DNA of 43,473 nt. It comes from CAYPQL01 sp964412905. GTDB taxonomy: Bacteria; Patescibacteriota; Minisyncoccia; JAHIHE01; JAGLIN01. Location of the stretch: contig CAYPQL010000004.1 in the NCBI GenBank assembly GCA_964412905.1, forward strand, positions 1 through 43,473, written 5' to 3'. Within the stretch, counting starts at the first letter, position 1, and every line of letters starts with the position of its first letter. The translations under genes were made by a program, and so were the position numbers. This document shows positions 1 to 8,243 of the stretch, piece after piece. The notes beneath the pieces are model-generated. The model had not been told where the DNA came from. It ran no database searches and worked only from the letters and a program-made list of their open reading frames with translations.

Positions 1-2
1 AA

Positions 3-48
3 GTATGACATTTCTATTCGGGAGGAAGGTATGACATTTCTATTCGGG
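3..48. repeat. Tandem direct repeat, 26-bp period, at window edge
   Basis: The 20-mer gtatgacatttctattcggg occurs at 3-22 and again at 29-48. It may be the end of a transposable element or an intergenic repeat cut by the window edge. No transposase is visible, so its nature is undetermined. Confidence 0.7.
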
Positions 49-59
49 GTTGACAGTCA

Positions 60-152
60 ATGGGGATATAAGTTAAAAGTCAGAAAGTTTATAAAGTTAA
101 AAGTTAAATAACTTTATGAACTTTATAACTTTATGAACTTTCAACTTATATA
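60..152. repeat. AT-rich aagttaaaagtt-type inverted repeat cluster
   Basis: Degenerate copies of aaagttaaaagtt and its complement aactttataactttcaactt face each other here. Similar clusters lie near 2785-2810, 18938-18985, 20845-20935, 34577-34612 and 38143-38178, all between genes. A related run is translated in ileS as KLKVKSEKLKV. This is a dispersed low-complexity repeat family and no function is evident. Confidence 0.6.
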
Positions 153-213
153 GACACCAACAGTTATTTATTATAGAATGGAACCATAAGCTTTCGGATT
201 TATAAAAAACAAA

Positions 214-1515
214 ATGCTAAAGTCCGTTTTGAAATTATTTCTGGCTTCAATTCTTGTTCTGGCGATTTTTGCAGGGGTGTTTTCTTATGAGATATTTTCA
301 GCCGGACAAAAAATATTTTCAGGAAGAGGAGAAGCTTCAATCGTCAAACAATTTAGCGAGCTAATATTTAATCCTGTGGAAAAACTTCAAGGAGAGGATA
401 AAGACAGAATTAATATTTTGCTTTTGGGCGTTGGAGGAGAAGGACACAGCGGCGGAGAGCTTACGGACACGATTATGGTCGCCAGCATCAAGCCTTAGGA
501 AAAAGAGGCCGCGCTTCTTTCCGTCCCAAGGGATATGAATGTCCAAATCCCGGGAACCAACATAAACACAAAAATAAATGCCGTAAAATCTTATGGCGAC
601 AAGAGCAAAAATAAAAATGGAATGGAACTTATAACCGGCGTTGCCGAAGAAATTTCAGGGCTTGATATTCAATATTACGCGCAGCTGGATTTTCAAGGAT
701 TTACGAAGATTATTGATGATTTGGGAGGAATTGATGTTTATCTGGAATCCGACATAAACGATCCTTCGTATCCGAATTTCAATAATGGCTATGATCCGCT
801 TTATATTTCCAAAGGACAACATCATCTGGACGGCGCGGCCGCGCTCAAAGTCGCCCGTTCCAGACACAGCAAAATGGGAGACTTTGACCGCATTCAAAGG
901 CAGCAGACGATAATCAAATCCGCCAAGCAGAAAGTTTTTGAGAAATATGAAAATTTTGATATCCTTGCCTTGAAAGAAATTTTGAATTCTTTGGGCGATC
1001 ATTTGAAAACGAATGTCCAGCTCAAAGAGATTCCGCGATTTTACCGGCTTGCCGAGGAAATAAAAAATCACAAAATTACCGCGGAGGCGCTTGACACAAA
1101 ACAATATTTGAACAGAACTTATGTCGGGCTTGGATATACGGTTGGACCGAAAGACGGCAGTTACGAAAAAATCAAAGAATTGAGCGAGAATATTTTTGAT
1201 CTTGAAATTTCGGAAGAAAGAAAAGCTTTAATTCAAGAGGAGGGCGCGAGCATTGAAATCCAAAACGGGACCGGCTCGCTGGATTTGGCAAATAGAGTGG
1301 CGCAGGATTTGGAGGAGTTGGGATATAAAATTATAAATTCCACAAATATCAATCCGCCCGATTTTTCCGGAGTTATAATCTATGACAATCCAGAAAAACT
1401 CAAGCCGGAAACTTTAAAATTTTTGAAAGAAAAGTTTAATGCTGTTATAATGGAGAAGGCGGATGATTATTCCGACAAAGCGGATTTTGTGATTGCGCTG
1501 GGAAAGGGATTTTAG
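214..1515 (+). pseudogene. LytR-CpsA-Psr (LCP) family protein, interrupted by an in-frame amber codon
   Basis: LCP enzymes transfer lipid-linked polymers to the cell wall. Residues about 7-25 form a membrane anchor. The LCP core follows, with the TDTIMVAS motif (residues 86-93), SVPRD (103-107) and the Arg/Asp-rich SRHSKMGDFDRIQRQQ segment. A LytR_C-like domain ends the protein. A TAG at 496-498 (codon 95) splits the frame between TDTIMVASIKP and EKEAALLSVPRD, exactly within the conserved core and with no frame change. The downstream ATG at 538 would lose the anchor and the first Asp motif. The gene may be a point-mutated pseudogene, an amber readthrough case, or carry a base-call error. The rest of the frame is well preserved, so the mutation is recent or spurious. 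Confidence 0.85.
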
Positions 1516-1600
1516 GATTGGAATTTTGAATATGGAATTTTGAAAAAAATAAGATGTAGAAAAATATTTTAAATTCTTTGAATCACGAAATACTATCTTT

Positions 1601-1685
1601 TGTCATTTCGAGCCTCAGCGAGAAATCTATAAATCTTAGATGTTTCTATAATATTTAGATTTCTCACGAGGCGTTCGAAATGACA
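1601..1685. repeat. 85-bp palindromic element, copy 1
   Basis: The ends are near-perfect inverted repeats (TGTCATTTCGA at one end, TCGAAATGACA at the other), with an inner GAGAAATCTA / AGATTTCTC pair. A second copy of exactly the same length lies at 4279-4363. It looks like a MITE or REP-type element without coding capacity. Confidence 0.85.
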
Positions 1686-1752
1686 CTTTTGGCGCATTTC
1701 GCAATGCTATAAATTAGATAAATTCCAGATTCTAAACTTTAAATTCAATCCC

Positions 1753-2316
1753 ATGAAACTAATCATCGGCCTCGGAAATCCGGGGAAAGAATATGAAAAA
1801 ACCAGGCATAATGCCGGGTTTTTAACCATTGATAAAATAGCGGGTAATTTTCAATTTTCTAATTTTTCCGCCCATGGCGGATCCGCCATGGGCGGACAAT
1901 CAATTTTCAATGCTCAAATTTCAAATGGAATATTTGAAAATCAAAAAGTTATTCTGATCAAACCGCAGACATTTATGAACGAATCGGGCAAAGCGGTTCG
2001 GGCTGTTTTGGATTATTATAAAATCAAGCCGGAAGATATAATCGTTATCCACGACGACTTGGATATTCCTCTTGGAGAATATAAAATTTCCAAAAACAAA
2101 AACTCCGGCGGACACAAGGGGGTGCAATCTATCATTGATCATTTGGGGACGAAAGATTTTATGAGGATTAGGATAGGTATAAAACGAATTACAAATTACA
2201 AATTACAAATTACAAATTACAAAAAATTCGTGTTGGAGAAGTTTAGCAAAGATGATATGGAGATTGTTGAAAATGTGATTGATAAAATTTCCGAGGAAAT
2301 TGCTAAAAAAAGATAA
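1753..2316 (+). CDS. pth: Peptidyl-tRNA hydrolase
   Basis: Recycles peptidyl-tRNA released by stalled ribosomes by cleaving the ester bond. The family signature is clear: GLGNPGKEYEKTRHNAGF (residues 6-23) with the catalytic His at 19, FMNESGK with the conserved Asn, and HDDLDIPLG with the catalytic Asp near 101. The length of 187 aa is normal. Two repeat-derived insertions are visible. A 30-bp perfect palindrome encodes the stretch around GGSAMGG (residues 40-50), and a tandem aaattac run encodes RITNYKLQITNYKK (145-158) in the linker before the C-terminal helix. Both keep the frame, so the enzyme is probably active. The ATG at 1753 immediately precedes the conserved N-terminus. Confidence 0.96.
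   Translation: MKLIIGLGNPGKEYEKTRHNAGFLTIDKIAGNFQFSNFSAHGGSAMGGQSIFNAQISNGIFENQKVILIKPQTFMNESGKAVRAVLDYYKIKPEDIIVIHDDLDIPLGEYKISKNKNSGGHKGVQSIIDHLGTKDFMRIRIGIKRITNYKLQITNYKKFVLEKFSKDDMEIVENVIDKISEEIAKKR
1867..1896. repeat. 30-bp perfect palindrome inside pth
   Basis: Perfect palindrome centred on GGCGGATCCGCC, translated in-frame in pth as AHGGSAMGG. A same-length perfect palindrome with the same centre lies in trmD (18282-18311) and a degraded one lies between genes at 17565-17594. Confidence 0.9.
2187..2223. repeat. aaattac tandem repeat inside pth
   Basis: About five copies of the 7-mer aaattac in a row, in-frame in pth. The same run occurs in topA at 4811-4840. Seven bases per unit means three units restore the frame with 21 bases, encoding ITNYKLQ. 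Confidence 0.85.
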
Positions 2317-2357
2317 AAAAATAGGGTCAAGAAAAAAATAAATTTCTCCTGACCGCT

Positions 2358-2666
2358 TTAATAATCCACTCTAGCCTTATATTTTTCCCGAAGAACGGAC
2401 CTGGCAACATCGAAGATTGAAGCTATTCTGCCCATTTCCCCAGAACAACCAACCAATTTTAACAATTTTCTTTCTTCAAAAAATTGTAACAATTCTTCTT
2501 TTGTTGCTTCATCGTGAACAAATTTGTAGCTCTGCCAATGAAGTTCTTCTTTATCTTTTTCTAACTTCTTCTTTTCATGTCCAAGACTCTCAATTGTTTT
2601 TTCTATCTCTAAAATGCGCTCTTGAGATTCTTTTGTTTTTTTTACCTGTTCTGTTATTTCTAACAT
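2358..2666 (-). CDS. Small coiled-coil protein of unknown function
   Basis: Encodes 102 aa. Residues about 5-45 are heptad-like and rich in Lys and Glu, predicting a coiled coil. The C-terminal half (HDEATKEELLQFFEERK to FDVARSVLREKY) is helical and has one Cys. A strong ribosome-binding site (gcaggaggaagag) precedes the ATG. A hairpin with 14-bp arms lies upstream (2690-2757), and TTGAAA/TAGAAT 18 bp apart upstream of that hairpin may be the promoter. I recognise no family. The good translation signal supports a real gene, placed convergently with pth. Confidence 0.7.
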   Translation of the reverse strand: MLEITEQVKKTKESQERILEIEKTIESLGHEKKKLEKDKEELHWQSYKFVHDEATKEELLQFFEERKLLKLVGCSGEMGRIASIFDVARSVLREKYKARVDY

Positions 2667-2689
2667 AAATTCCTCTTCCTCCTGCTTTA

Positions 2690-2757
2690 TTTTATTCTCA
2701 CAAGAAGGAAACTGAATATTAAAACTTTAATACCCGATTTTCTTCTTGCGAGAATTA
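2690..2757 (-). other. Hairpin in the 5' leader of the coiled-coil gene
   Basis: The arms attctcacaagaag and cttcttgcgagaat pair at 13 of 14 positions across a ~35-base loop, just upstream of the ribosome-binding site of the 2358-2666 gene. It may shape that mRNA leader; its function is unknown. Confidence 0.5.
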
Positions 2758-2818
2758 TTTTAAAGAACAAATAAACTATTCTAACTTTTAACTTTATAAA
2801 CTTTCAACTCATCTCTAT

Positions 2819-2945
2819 CGTCCACTATCCTGTTTATAAGCGCAGGATCTATATTTACAAGAAACATAGACCATATCTCTGGCTATTCATATAACAAAGG
2901 AGGGATCGTTATATTTTCACCGCTCATAAACAGGGCAGCGGACAC
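2819..2945. other. Long inverted-repeat element or structured RNA candidate
   Basis: This lies in the 380-base gap before dprA. gtccactatcctgtttataa at 2820 pairs with the segment ending at 2944 (19 of 23 positions), enclosing about 80 bases that hold small hairpins such as tctat...ataga. A T-rich run (ggttttttgtttt) follows on the + strand. It could be a MITE-like element or a small structured RNA, and nothing identifies which. The rest of the gap holds only AT-rich repeat sequence. Confidence 0.45.
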
Positions 2946-3047
2946 TAGGTTTTTTGTTTTGAATAAAGTAATTTAACCATAAAAAAACCGATAATTCGTT
3001 TGCGTCTTATCAAGCATTAACATCAAAGTGTAGCACATAAAAAAAAT

Positions 3048-4145
3048 ATGTCAACCCCGGATCACAAATTTTATAACGCCTTCAATTTTATCCCCCAAAT
3101 CGGGCCGGCGCGGTTCAAAAAGCTGTGCGCTTATTTTGGCGCGATGGAAAGCGCATGGAATGCCGGCGCGGGAGAATATGCCGAAGCGGGGTTGGAAGAA
3201 AATGTTATAGAAAAGATATTAGAGAATAGAAAAAAGATTTCGCCTGATCTAGAATTTGAAAAGCTGGAAAAGGCGGGTATAAAAATCGTAACTCTGAAAG
3301 ATGAATTATATCCCAAGCTTCTTTTGGAAACTCACGGCGCGCCGGCGCTTTTATATTATAGAGGCGAGATGAGAAAAGACGAGCTCGCCGTTGCCATTGT
3401 CGGCTCGCGGAAATTTTCAATTTACGGAAGGCAAGCCGCCGAACAATTCGCCAGAGAATTGTCGCAAGCGGGTTTGATAATCATCAGCGGAATGGCGCTG
3501 GGAATTGACGGCGTCGCGCATCGAGAATGTTTGAAACTGAAAAACAGGACCGTCGCAGTTTTGGGAAGCGGAGTTGATATGAACAGCATTTATCCTTCCA
3601 CCAACCGCCAAATCGCCGATGAAATAATTTCCGGCGGAGGAGCGGTTGTGAGCGAATATCCGATCGGCACTCCCCCGCTCAAACAGCACTTTCCCGCCCG
3701 CAACAGAATTATCAGTGGGCTTTCCCTCGGAGTTCTGGTCGTGGAAGCGGCGGAATCTTCCGGGGCTTTAATTACAGCTAAGTTTGCATTGGAACAAAAT
3801 CGGGAAGTTTTCGCGATTCCCGGAAATATCTATTCCAAAACCTCGCAAGGCGCGAATAATTTAATCAAACTCGGAGCAAAACTTGTTACAAAAGCGGAGG
3901 ATATTATAGAAGAGCTTAATCTTGAATCCGCCAAAGAAACAAAAAAAGCCAGAGAGATAATCCCGGACAATGAGGAAGAAAAAATTCTTTTGGAAAACCT
4001 GTCCCCCGCTGAGCCGATCCACATTGATCAGCTCGCGAAAAAAGCCAAAATGAATGTCACCGCCGTTTCCAGCTTGTTGACATTGATGGAAATAAAAGGT
4101 AAAGTCAAAAATGTCGGAGGGATGAGGTATATTGTTTCAAGCTAA
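3048..4145 (+). CDS. dprA: DNA-processing protein DprA
   Basis: Loads RecA onto incoming single-stranded DNA during natural transformation. The N-terminal helix-hairpin-helix-like region has IPQIGPARFKKL (about residues 16-27). The Rossmann-like core shows SRKFSIYGRQAAEQFA, GMALGIDGVAHR, GSGVDMNSIYPSTNR, PARNRIISGLS, and then SSGALITAKFALEQ and AIPGNI. A winged-helix C-terminal domain follows (IHIDQLAKKAKMNVTAVSSLL). The length of 365 aa is normal. Competence genes such as dprA are widespread in CPR genomes. The gene ends just before a repeat-filled spacer leading to topA. Confidence 0.95.
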   Translation: MSTPDHKFYNAFNFIPQIGPARFKKLCAYFGAMESAWNAGAGEYAEAGLEENVIEKILENRKKISPDLEFEKLEKAGIKIVTLKDELYPKLLLETHGAPALLYYRGEMRKDELAVAIVGSRKFSIYGRQAAEQFARELSQAGLIIISGMALGIDGVAHRECLKLKNRTVAVLGSGVDMNSIYPSTNRQIADEIISGGGAVVSEYPIGTPPLKQHFPARNRIISGLSLGVLVVEAAESSGALITAKFALEQNREVFAIPGNIYSKTSQGANNLIKLGAKLVTKAEDIIEELNLESAKETKKAREIIPDNEEEKILLENLSPAEPIHIDQLAKKAKMNVTAVSSLLTLMEIKGKVKNVGGMRYIVSS

Positions 4146-4184
4146 AAATGTAAATATCAAAAATCAAAATGACAGATTAAAATG
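4144..4184. repeat. 41-bp AT-rich repeat, inverted copy at 22365-22405
   Basis: The 41 bases starting aaaaatgtaaatatcaaaaa are repeated exactly in reverse complement at 22365-22405, just before thrS. Looser relatives sit at 4405-4450, at 22270-22320 and, translated, in miaA. Confidence 0.85.
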
Positions 4185-4197
4185 ATAAATTTTTATT

Positions 4198-4221
4198 GAC
4201 TCCACTCTCCCGAGTGGAGCC
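4198..4221. repeat. CTCCACTC/GAGTGGAG hairpin
   Basis: Perfect 8-bp stem with a TCCC loop. A related hairpin (10-bp stem, loop TCCT) lies inside ileS at 27584-27607, where it is translated. Confidence 0.7.
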
Positions 4222-4278
4222 CGTTAGAAATTTTGCAACTACTCAGCTACTCTAAAAAAACCGCTTGCTTTAAAAACC

Positions 4279-4363
4279 TGTCATTTCGAGCATCAGCGAG
4301 AAATCTATAAATTCCGGATATTTCTATGATATTCAAATTTCTCACGAGGCGTTCGAAATGACA
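4279..4363. repeat. 85-bp palindromic element, copy 2
   Basis: Same ends, same length and largely the same sequence as 1601-1685. It is located between dprA and topA. Confidence 0.85.
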
Positions 4364-4450
4364 CTTTCTTAAAGAAGGTGAGTAGTTACGAAATTTTTAA
4401 TTTTTGCATTGTCATTTTTCATTTTGATTTTTAAACTTTTAATTTTTATT

Positions 4451-6757
4451 ATGTCAACATCAAAAACCAAAAAACTAATCATTGTGGAATCGCCGACAAA
4501 GGCGAAAACTATTTCTAAATTTTTGGATAACAGCTATATCGTCAAATCTTCTTTCGGGCATTTGCGGGATTTGCCGAAAAGTAAATTAGGCGTGGATGTG
4601 GAAAATAATTTTGAGCCGGAATATGTGATTAACGACAAAAGTAAGAAGCAGGTTGCGGAGCTGAAAAAATACGCCAAGGAGTGCGATGAAATTATACTGG
4701 CAAGCGACGAAGACCGCGAAGGAGAAGCGATTGCATGGCATTTGGTTCAAATACTGGGACTAGATAAAGATAAGAAACAAGAAGCAAAAAACAAGAAGCA
4801 AACAAGCTCCAAATTACAAATTACAAATTACAAATTACAACCCTACAAACGAATCGTTTTTCACGAAATCACAAAAGTCGCCATTGAAGAAGCTTTGAAA
4901 AATCCCCGTGAAATAGATATGCATTTAGTTGACGCGCAGCAGGCCAGGAGAATCTTGGATAGATTGGTCGGCTATAAACTGTCCCCGCTTATTTGGAGAA
5001 AAATCCGCTACGGGCTTTCGGCCGGACGAGTGCAATCTGTGGCAGTAAGGCTTATTGTGGAGCGGGAGGAAGAGATAAATAAATTCAAGCCGGAGGAATA
5101 TTGGGAAGTAAGCTCAAGGCTAAAAACTAAAAACGAAAAGCTGAATGAAGAATTTACAGCCAGACTAATTAAAATTAATGGAAAATCAATTGGCAAGCTT
5201 GGGGTTAAAACGAAAGATGAAGCTGATAAGATTAAAAATGAATTGGAGAAAGCGGATTATAAGATTGAAAAAATAACCAAGAAAGAAACAAAGAAAAATC
5301 CCCTTCCGCCTTTTACAACCAGCACATTGCAGCAAGCCGCCAGCAACAAATTGGGGTATAGCGCCAAACAAACAATGATGATCGCGCAGCAGCTTTATGA
5401 AGGAATTAATCTCGGCGCGGGCGGATCAGCCGGACTCATTACTTATATGAGAACCGATTCTTTGAGCCTTAGTAAAAGCTCTCTCGACGCGGCGGAAAAT
5501 TATATCAAAAACAGATTTGGCGTTGAATATGCCGAGAGAAGATTTTTTAAAACAAGAAGCAAGGGCGCGCAAGAAGCGCACGAAGCGATTCGCCCGACGG
5601 ATCCCGCGAGAAGTCCGGAAAATATTAAAGAGTATTTGGATCCGAAGCAATATAAATTATACAGCTTGATCTGGCAAAGAATGGTGGCCAGCCAAATGGC
5701 GAGCGCGATTGCGGATTCAACGGTTGTTGATGTTTTGGCAAAAAAACACACCCCTAGCCCCTCTCAAGAGGGGAATTATATCTTGCGCGCGAATGGTTCC
5801 GTGATGAAATTTGAAGGATTTTTGAAAGTCTATCCGATCAAATCGGAAGAAATTATTCTGCCCGAATTAGCCGAGAATGAAATTTTGGATTTGATCAAAG
5901 TCATCAGTGAACAGCATTTCACCCAGCCTCCCGCCCGATTTAACGAGGCAAGTTTGATTAAAATTCTGGAAGAGCTCGGCATCGGGAGGCCGTCAACTTA
6001 CGCGCCGACCATCAGCACGATCCAGGAAAGAGGCTATGTTGAAAAAATTGAAAAAAGGCTTCATCCGCAAGAGACGGGAATTTTGGTCAATAAGCTTTTG
6101 GTTGAACATTTTCCAAAAATTGTTGATGTCAAATTCACGGCGAAAATGGAAGAAGACTTGGATGAGATCGCGGAAAATAAAAAAGAGTGGGTTTCCGTGA
6201 TGAAAGAATTTTATGGTCCGTTTGAAGAAAATTTGAAGCAGAAAGAAAAAGACATCAATAAAAAAGATTTCACGGAAGAAAAAACGGACGAGAAGTGCGA
6301 GAAGTGCGGAAGCCCTATGATTATAAAATTAGGAAGATTCGGGAAATTTATGGCATGCGCGAATTATCCGGAATGCAAAACCACCAAGCCGCTTGGCGAA
6401 GAAAAAGAATTGAGCGAAGAATTCTCCGGCGAAAAATGCGAGAATTGCGGAAAGCCGATGAGGGTTAAAAGAGGAAGGTTTGGAGCGTTTCTGGGCTGCT
6501 CCGGCTATCCCGACTGCAAAACAATAAAACCGATCGTAAAATCAACCGGCGTTCAATGTCCCGAGTGCGGCAAGGGAGATATTATAGAAAAAAAATCAAA
6601 GCGAGGAAAAATATTTTACGCCTGCTCCGGATACCCCGACTGCAAATTCGCGCTTTGGAGCAAGCCGACCGGAGAAAAATGCCCGAAGTGCGGAAGCCTG
6701 ATGGTCTACGCCAAAAACGATAAGACCGCCTGCTCCAATAAAGAATGCGGGAAATAG
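4451..6757 (+). CDS. topA: DNA topoisomerase I
   Basis: Relaxes negative supercoils by transient single-strand cleavage. The Toprim start LIIVESPTKAKTISKFL lies at residues about 8-24, with DEDREGEAIAWH further on. The active-site Tyr is in GLITYMRTDS (Tyr332). Four C-terminal Cys4 zinc ribbons follow (CEKCGSP, CENCGKP, CPECGKG, CPKCGSL). An ATG 14 codons upstream lies in repeat sequence, so I place the start at 4451, right before the conserved block. Two repeat insertions are in-frame: a Lys-rich stretch plus SKLQITNYKLQ (about residues 105-132) and KKHTPSPSQEGNY (about 431-443). The predicted protein is 768 aa. Confidence 0.96.
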   Translation: MSTSKTKKLIIVESPTKAKTISKFLDNSYIVKSSFGHLRDLPKSKLGVDVENNFEPEYVINDKSKKQVAELKKYAKECDEIILASDEDREGEAIAWHLVQILGLDKDKKQEAKNKKQTSSKLQITNYKLQPYKRIVFHEITKVAIEEALKNPREIDMHLVDAQQARRILDRLVGYKLSPLIWRKIRYGLSAGRVQSVAVRLIVEREEEINKFKPEEYWEVSSRLKTKNEKLNEEFTARLIKINGKSIGKLGVKTKDEADKIKNELEKADYKIEKITKKETKKNPLPPFTTSTLQQAASNKLGYSAKQTMMIAQQLYEGINLGAGGSAGLITYMRTDSLSLSKSSLDAAENYIKNRFGVEYAERRFFKTRSKGAQEAHEAIRPTDPARSPENIKEYLDPKQYKLYSLIWQRMVASQMASAIADSTVVDVLAKKHTPSPSQEGNYILRANGSVMKFEGFLKVYPIKSEEIILPELAENEILDLIKVISEQHFTQPPARFNEASLIKILEELGIGRPSTYAPTISTIQERGYVEKIEKRLHPQETGILVNKLLVEHFPKIVDVKFTAKMEEDLDEIAENKKEWVSVMKEFYGPFEENLKQKEKDINKKDFTEEKTDEKCEKCGSPMIIKLGRFGKFMACANYPECKTTKPLGEEKELSEEFSGEKCENCGKPMRVKRGRFGAFLGCSGYPDCKTIKPIVKSTGVQCPECGKGDIIEKKSKRGKIFYACSGYPDCKFALWSKPTGEKCPKCGSLMVYAKNDKTACSNKECGK
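4811..4840. repeat. aaattac tandem repeat inside topA
   Basis: Four units of the 7-mer aaattac, translated as KLQITNYKLQ between the Toprim region and FHEITKVAIEEA. Same repeat as in pth. Confidence 0.85.
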
Positions 6758-6821
6758 CGGATTAGGAGATTATGGAGCCATCGCGGAAGCTTTTTAATTT
6801 TAACGCCATAATTATTTGACT

Positions 6822-8114
6822 ATGAAAAAAAGCATTGCGATTATCGGGGCGGGGTATGTCGGGCTTGTGACCGGAACTTGCTTGGCGGAGATTGGAAACA
6901 AAGTTGTTTGCGTTGATATTGATAAAAATAGAATTGAAAATCTGAAAAAGGGCGCCATTCCGTTTTATGAGCCGGGACTGGAAAAACTGATTAAAAAAAA
7001 TATCAAAAACAAAAGGTTATTTTTTGAAACAGATCTTGCCGCAGCTATTCCTCAAAGCGAAATTATTTTTATCGCCGTGGGAACGCCGTCTCTGAAAAAT
7101 GGCGAGGCTGATCTTTCTTATGTTGAAAAAGCGACTGAAACCGTCGGGAAGAATTTGAAAAAATATGCCGTTGTCGCCGTAAAAAGCACCGTCCCGCCGA
7201 AGACTTGCCGAAGAATCAGAGAGGTTATAAAAAAATATTCCGACACGCCGTTTGATCTCGTTTCCAATCCGGAATTTTTAAGGGAAGGATCGGCCATTCG
7301 GGATTTTATGAAACCGGATCGGATTATCATCGGCGCGGAAAGCGAAAGGGCGAAAAAAATAATCAAAGAGCTTTATTCGCCTTTGAAATCCCTTTTTGTT
7401 TTTACCAATCTTGAAAGTTCCGAAATGATCAAATACGCCAGCAACGCATTTCTCGCGACAAAAATTTCTTTCATCAATGAGATCGCCAATGTTTGCGAGT
7501 TGGTCGGCGCCGATGTGGAAGAAATCGCCAAGGGAATGGGGCTTGATCCGAGAATCGGCGACCAGTTTTTGAAAGCGGGACTCGGCTACGGAGGGTCTTG
7601 CTTTCCGAAAGATGTCCATGCTTTGCGCCAGTCAGCGGGCATTAACGGATATAATTTTTGCCTTCTGAAATCGGTTATTGAAGTGAATAATAATCAGCGC
7701 AAACTGATCGTCAAAAAAATTGAAAAAATGCTGGACGGATTGAAAAATAAAACTGTTGCCGTTTGGGGTTTGGCTTTTAAGGCGAACACGGATGACATTA
7801 GGGAATCGGCTTCGGTGGAAATTATAAAATCGCTTCTGGAGAAAGGCGCTAAAATTAAAGCTTACGATCCGATTGCCAATGAAAACGCGAAAAAAATATT
7901 GCCGAAAGAAATTATTTTTTGCGATAATTCTTATAAAGCGCTGGAAGAAAGCAATGTTTTGCTGATTGCCACTGACTGGGATGAGTTTAAAAAAGCTGAT
8001 TTATTAAAAGTCAAAAAACTGCTTAAGTATCCGAACATTGTTGACGGAAAGAATATTTATAATCCCGCCAAAATGAAAAAAATGGGATTTAATTATATCA
8101 GCGTCGGAAGATAA
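6822..8114 (+). CDS. ugd: UDP-glucose 6-dehydrogenase (UDP-sugar dehydrogenase family)
   Basis: Oxidises UDP-glucose to UDP-glucuronate with two NAD+, supplying envelope polysaccharide precursors. The Rossmann start IAIIGAGYVGLVTG, the Glu/Asp strand VVCVDIDKNRIENL, STVPPKT, NPEFLREGSA and the catalytic Cys260 in GYGGSCFPKD are all present. The C-terminal domain has WGLAFKANTDDIRESAS. The length of 430 aa is typical. An upstream TTG (6816) is in frame, but the ATG at 6822 directly precedes the conserved strand and is preferred. A closely related UDP-N-acetylmannosamine-type dehydrogenase cannot be excluded from sequence alone. Confidence 0.92.
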   Translation: MKKSIAIIGAGYVGLVTGTCLAEIGNKVVCVDIDKNRIENLKKGAIPFYEPGLEKLIKKNIKNKRLFFETDLAAAIPQSEIIFIAVGTPSLKNGEADLSYVEKATETVGKNLKKYAVVAVKSTVPPKTCRRIREVIKKYSDTPFDLVSNPEFLREGSAIRDFMKPDRIIIGAESERAKKIIKELYSPLKSLFVFTNLESSEMIKYASNAFLATKISFINEIANVCELVGADVEEIAKGMGLDPRIGDQFLKAGLGYGGSCFPKDVHALRQSAGINGYNFCLLKSVIEVNNNQRKLIVKKIEKMLDGLKNKTVAVWGLAFKANTDDIRESASVEIIKSLLEKGAKIKAYDPIANENAKKILPKEIIFCDNSYKALEESNVLLIATDWDEFKKADLLKVKKLLKYPNIVDGKNIYNPAKMKKMGFNYISVGR

Positions 8115-8243
8115 ATTTCCCAGCGCCAGTCCTATTCTACATTCCCGGACGCGATAGCGGCTTCGGCATAAATAAAAATTAAATTACGAATAGTTCTAAT
8201 GACTGACAGATTTTTTGAAATAAACGCAAAGATGGCAAAATTG

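Noticed and set aside
496..498. Genome-wide TAG recoding
   Set aside because: TAG ends topA, the reconstructed DUF4325 frame and other genes at the expected places.
1601..1685. CRISPR array, because of repeated palindromic units
   Set aside because: Copies are 2.6 kb apart, not regularly spaced, and no cas gene is present.
2819..2945. 6S RNA or SRP RNA call
   Set aside because: The size is roughly suitable but I cannot find the defining conserved motifs, so I left it unnamed.
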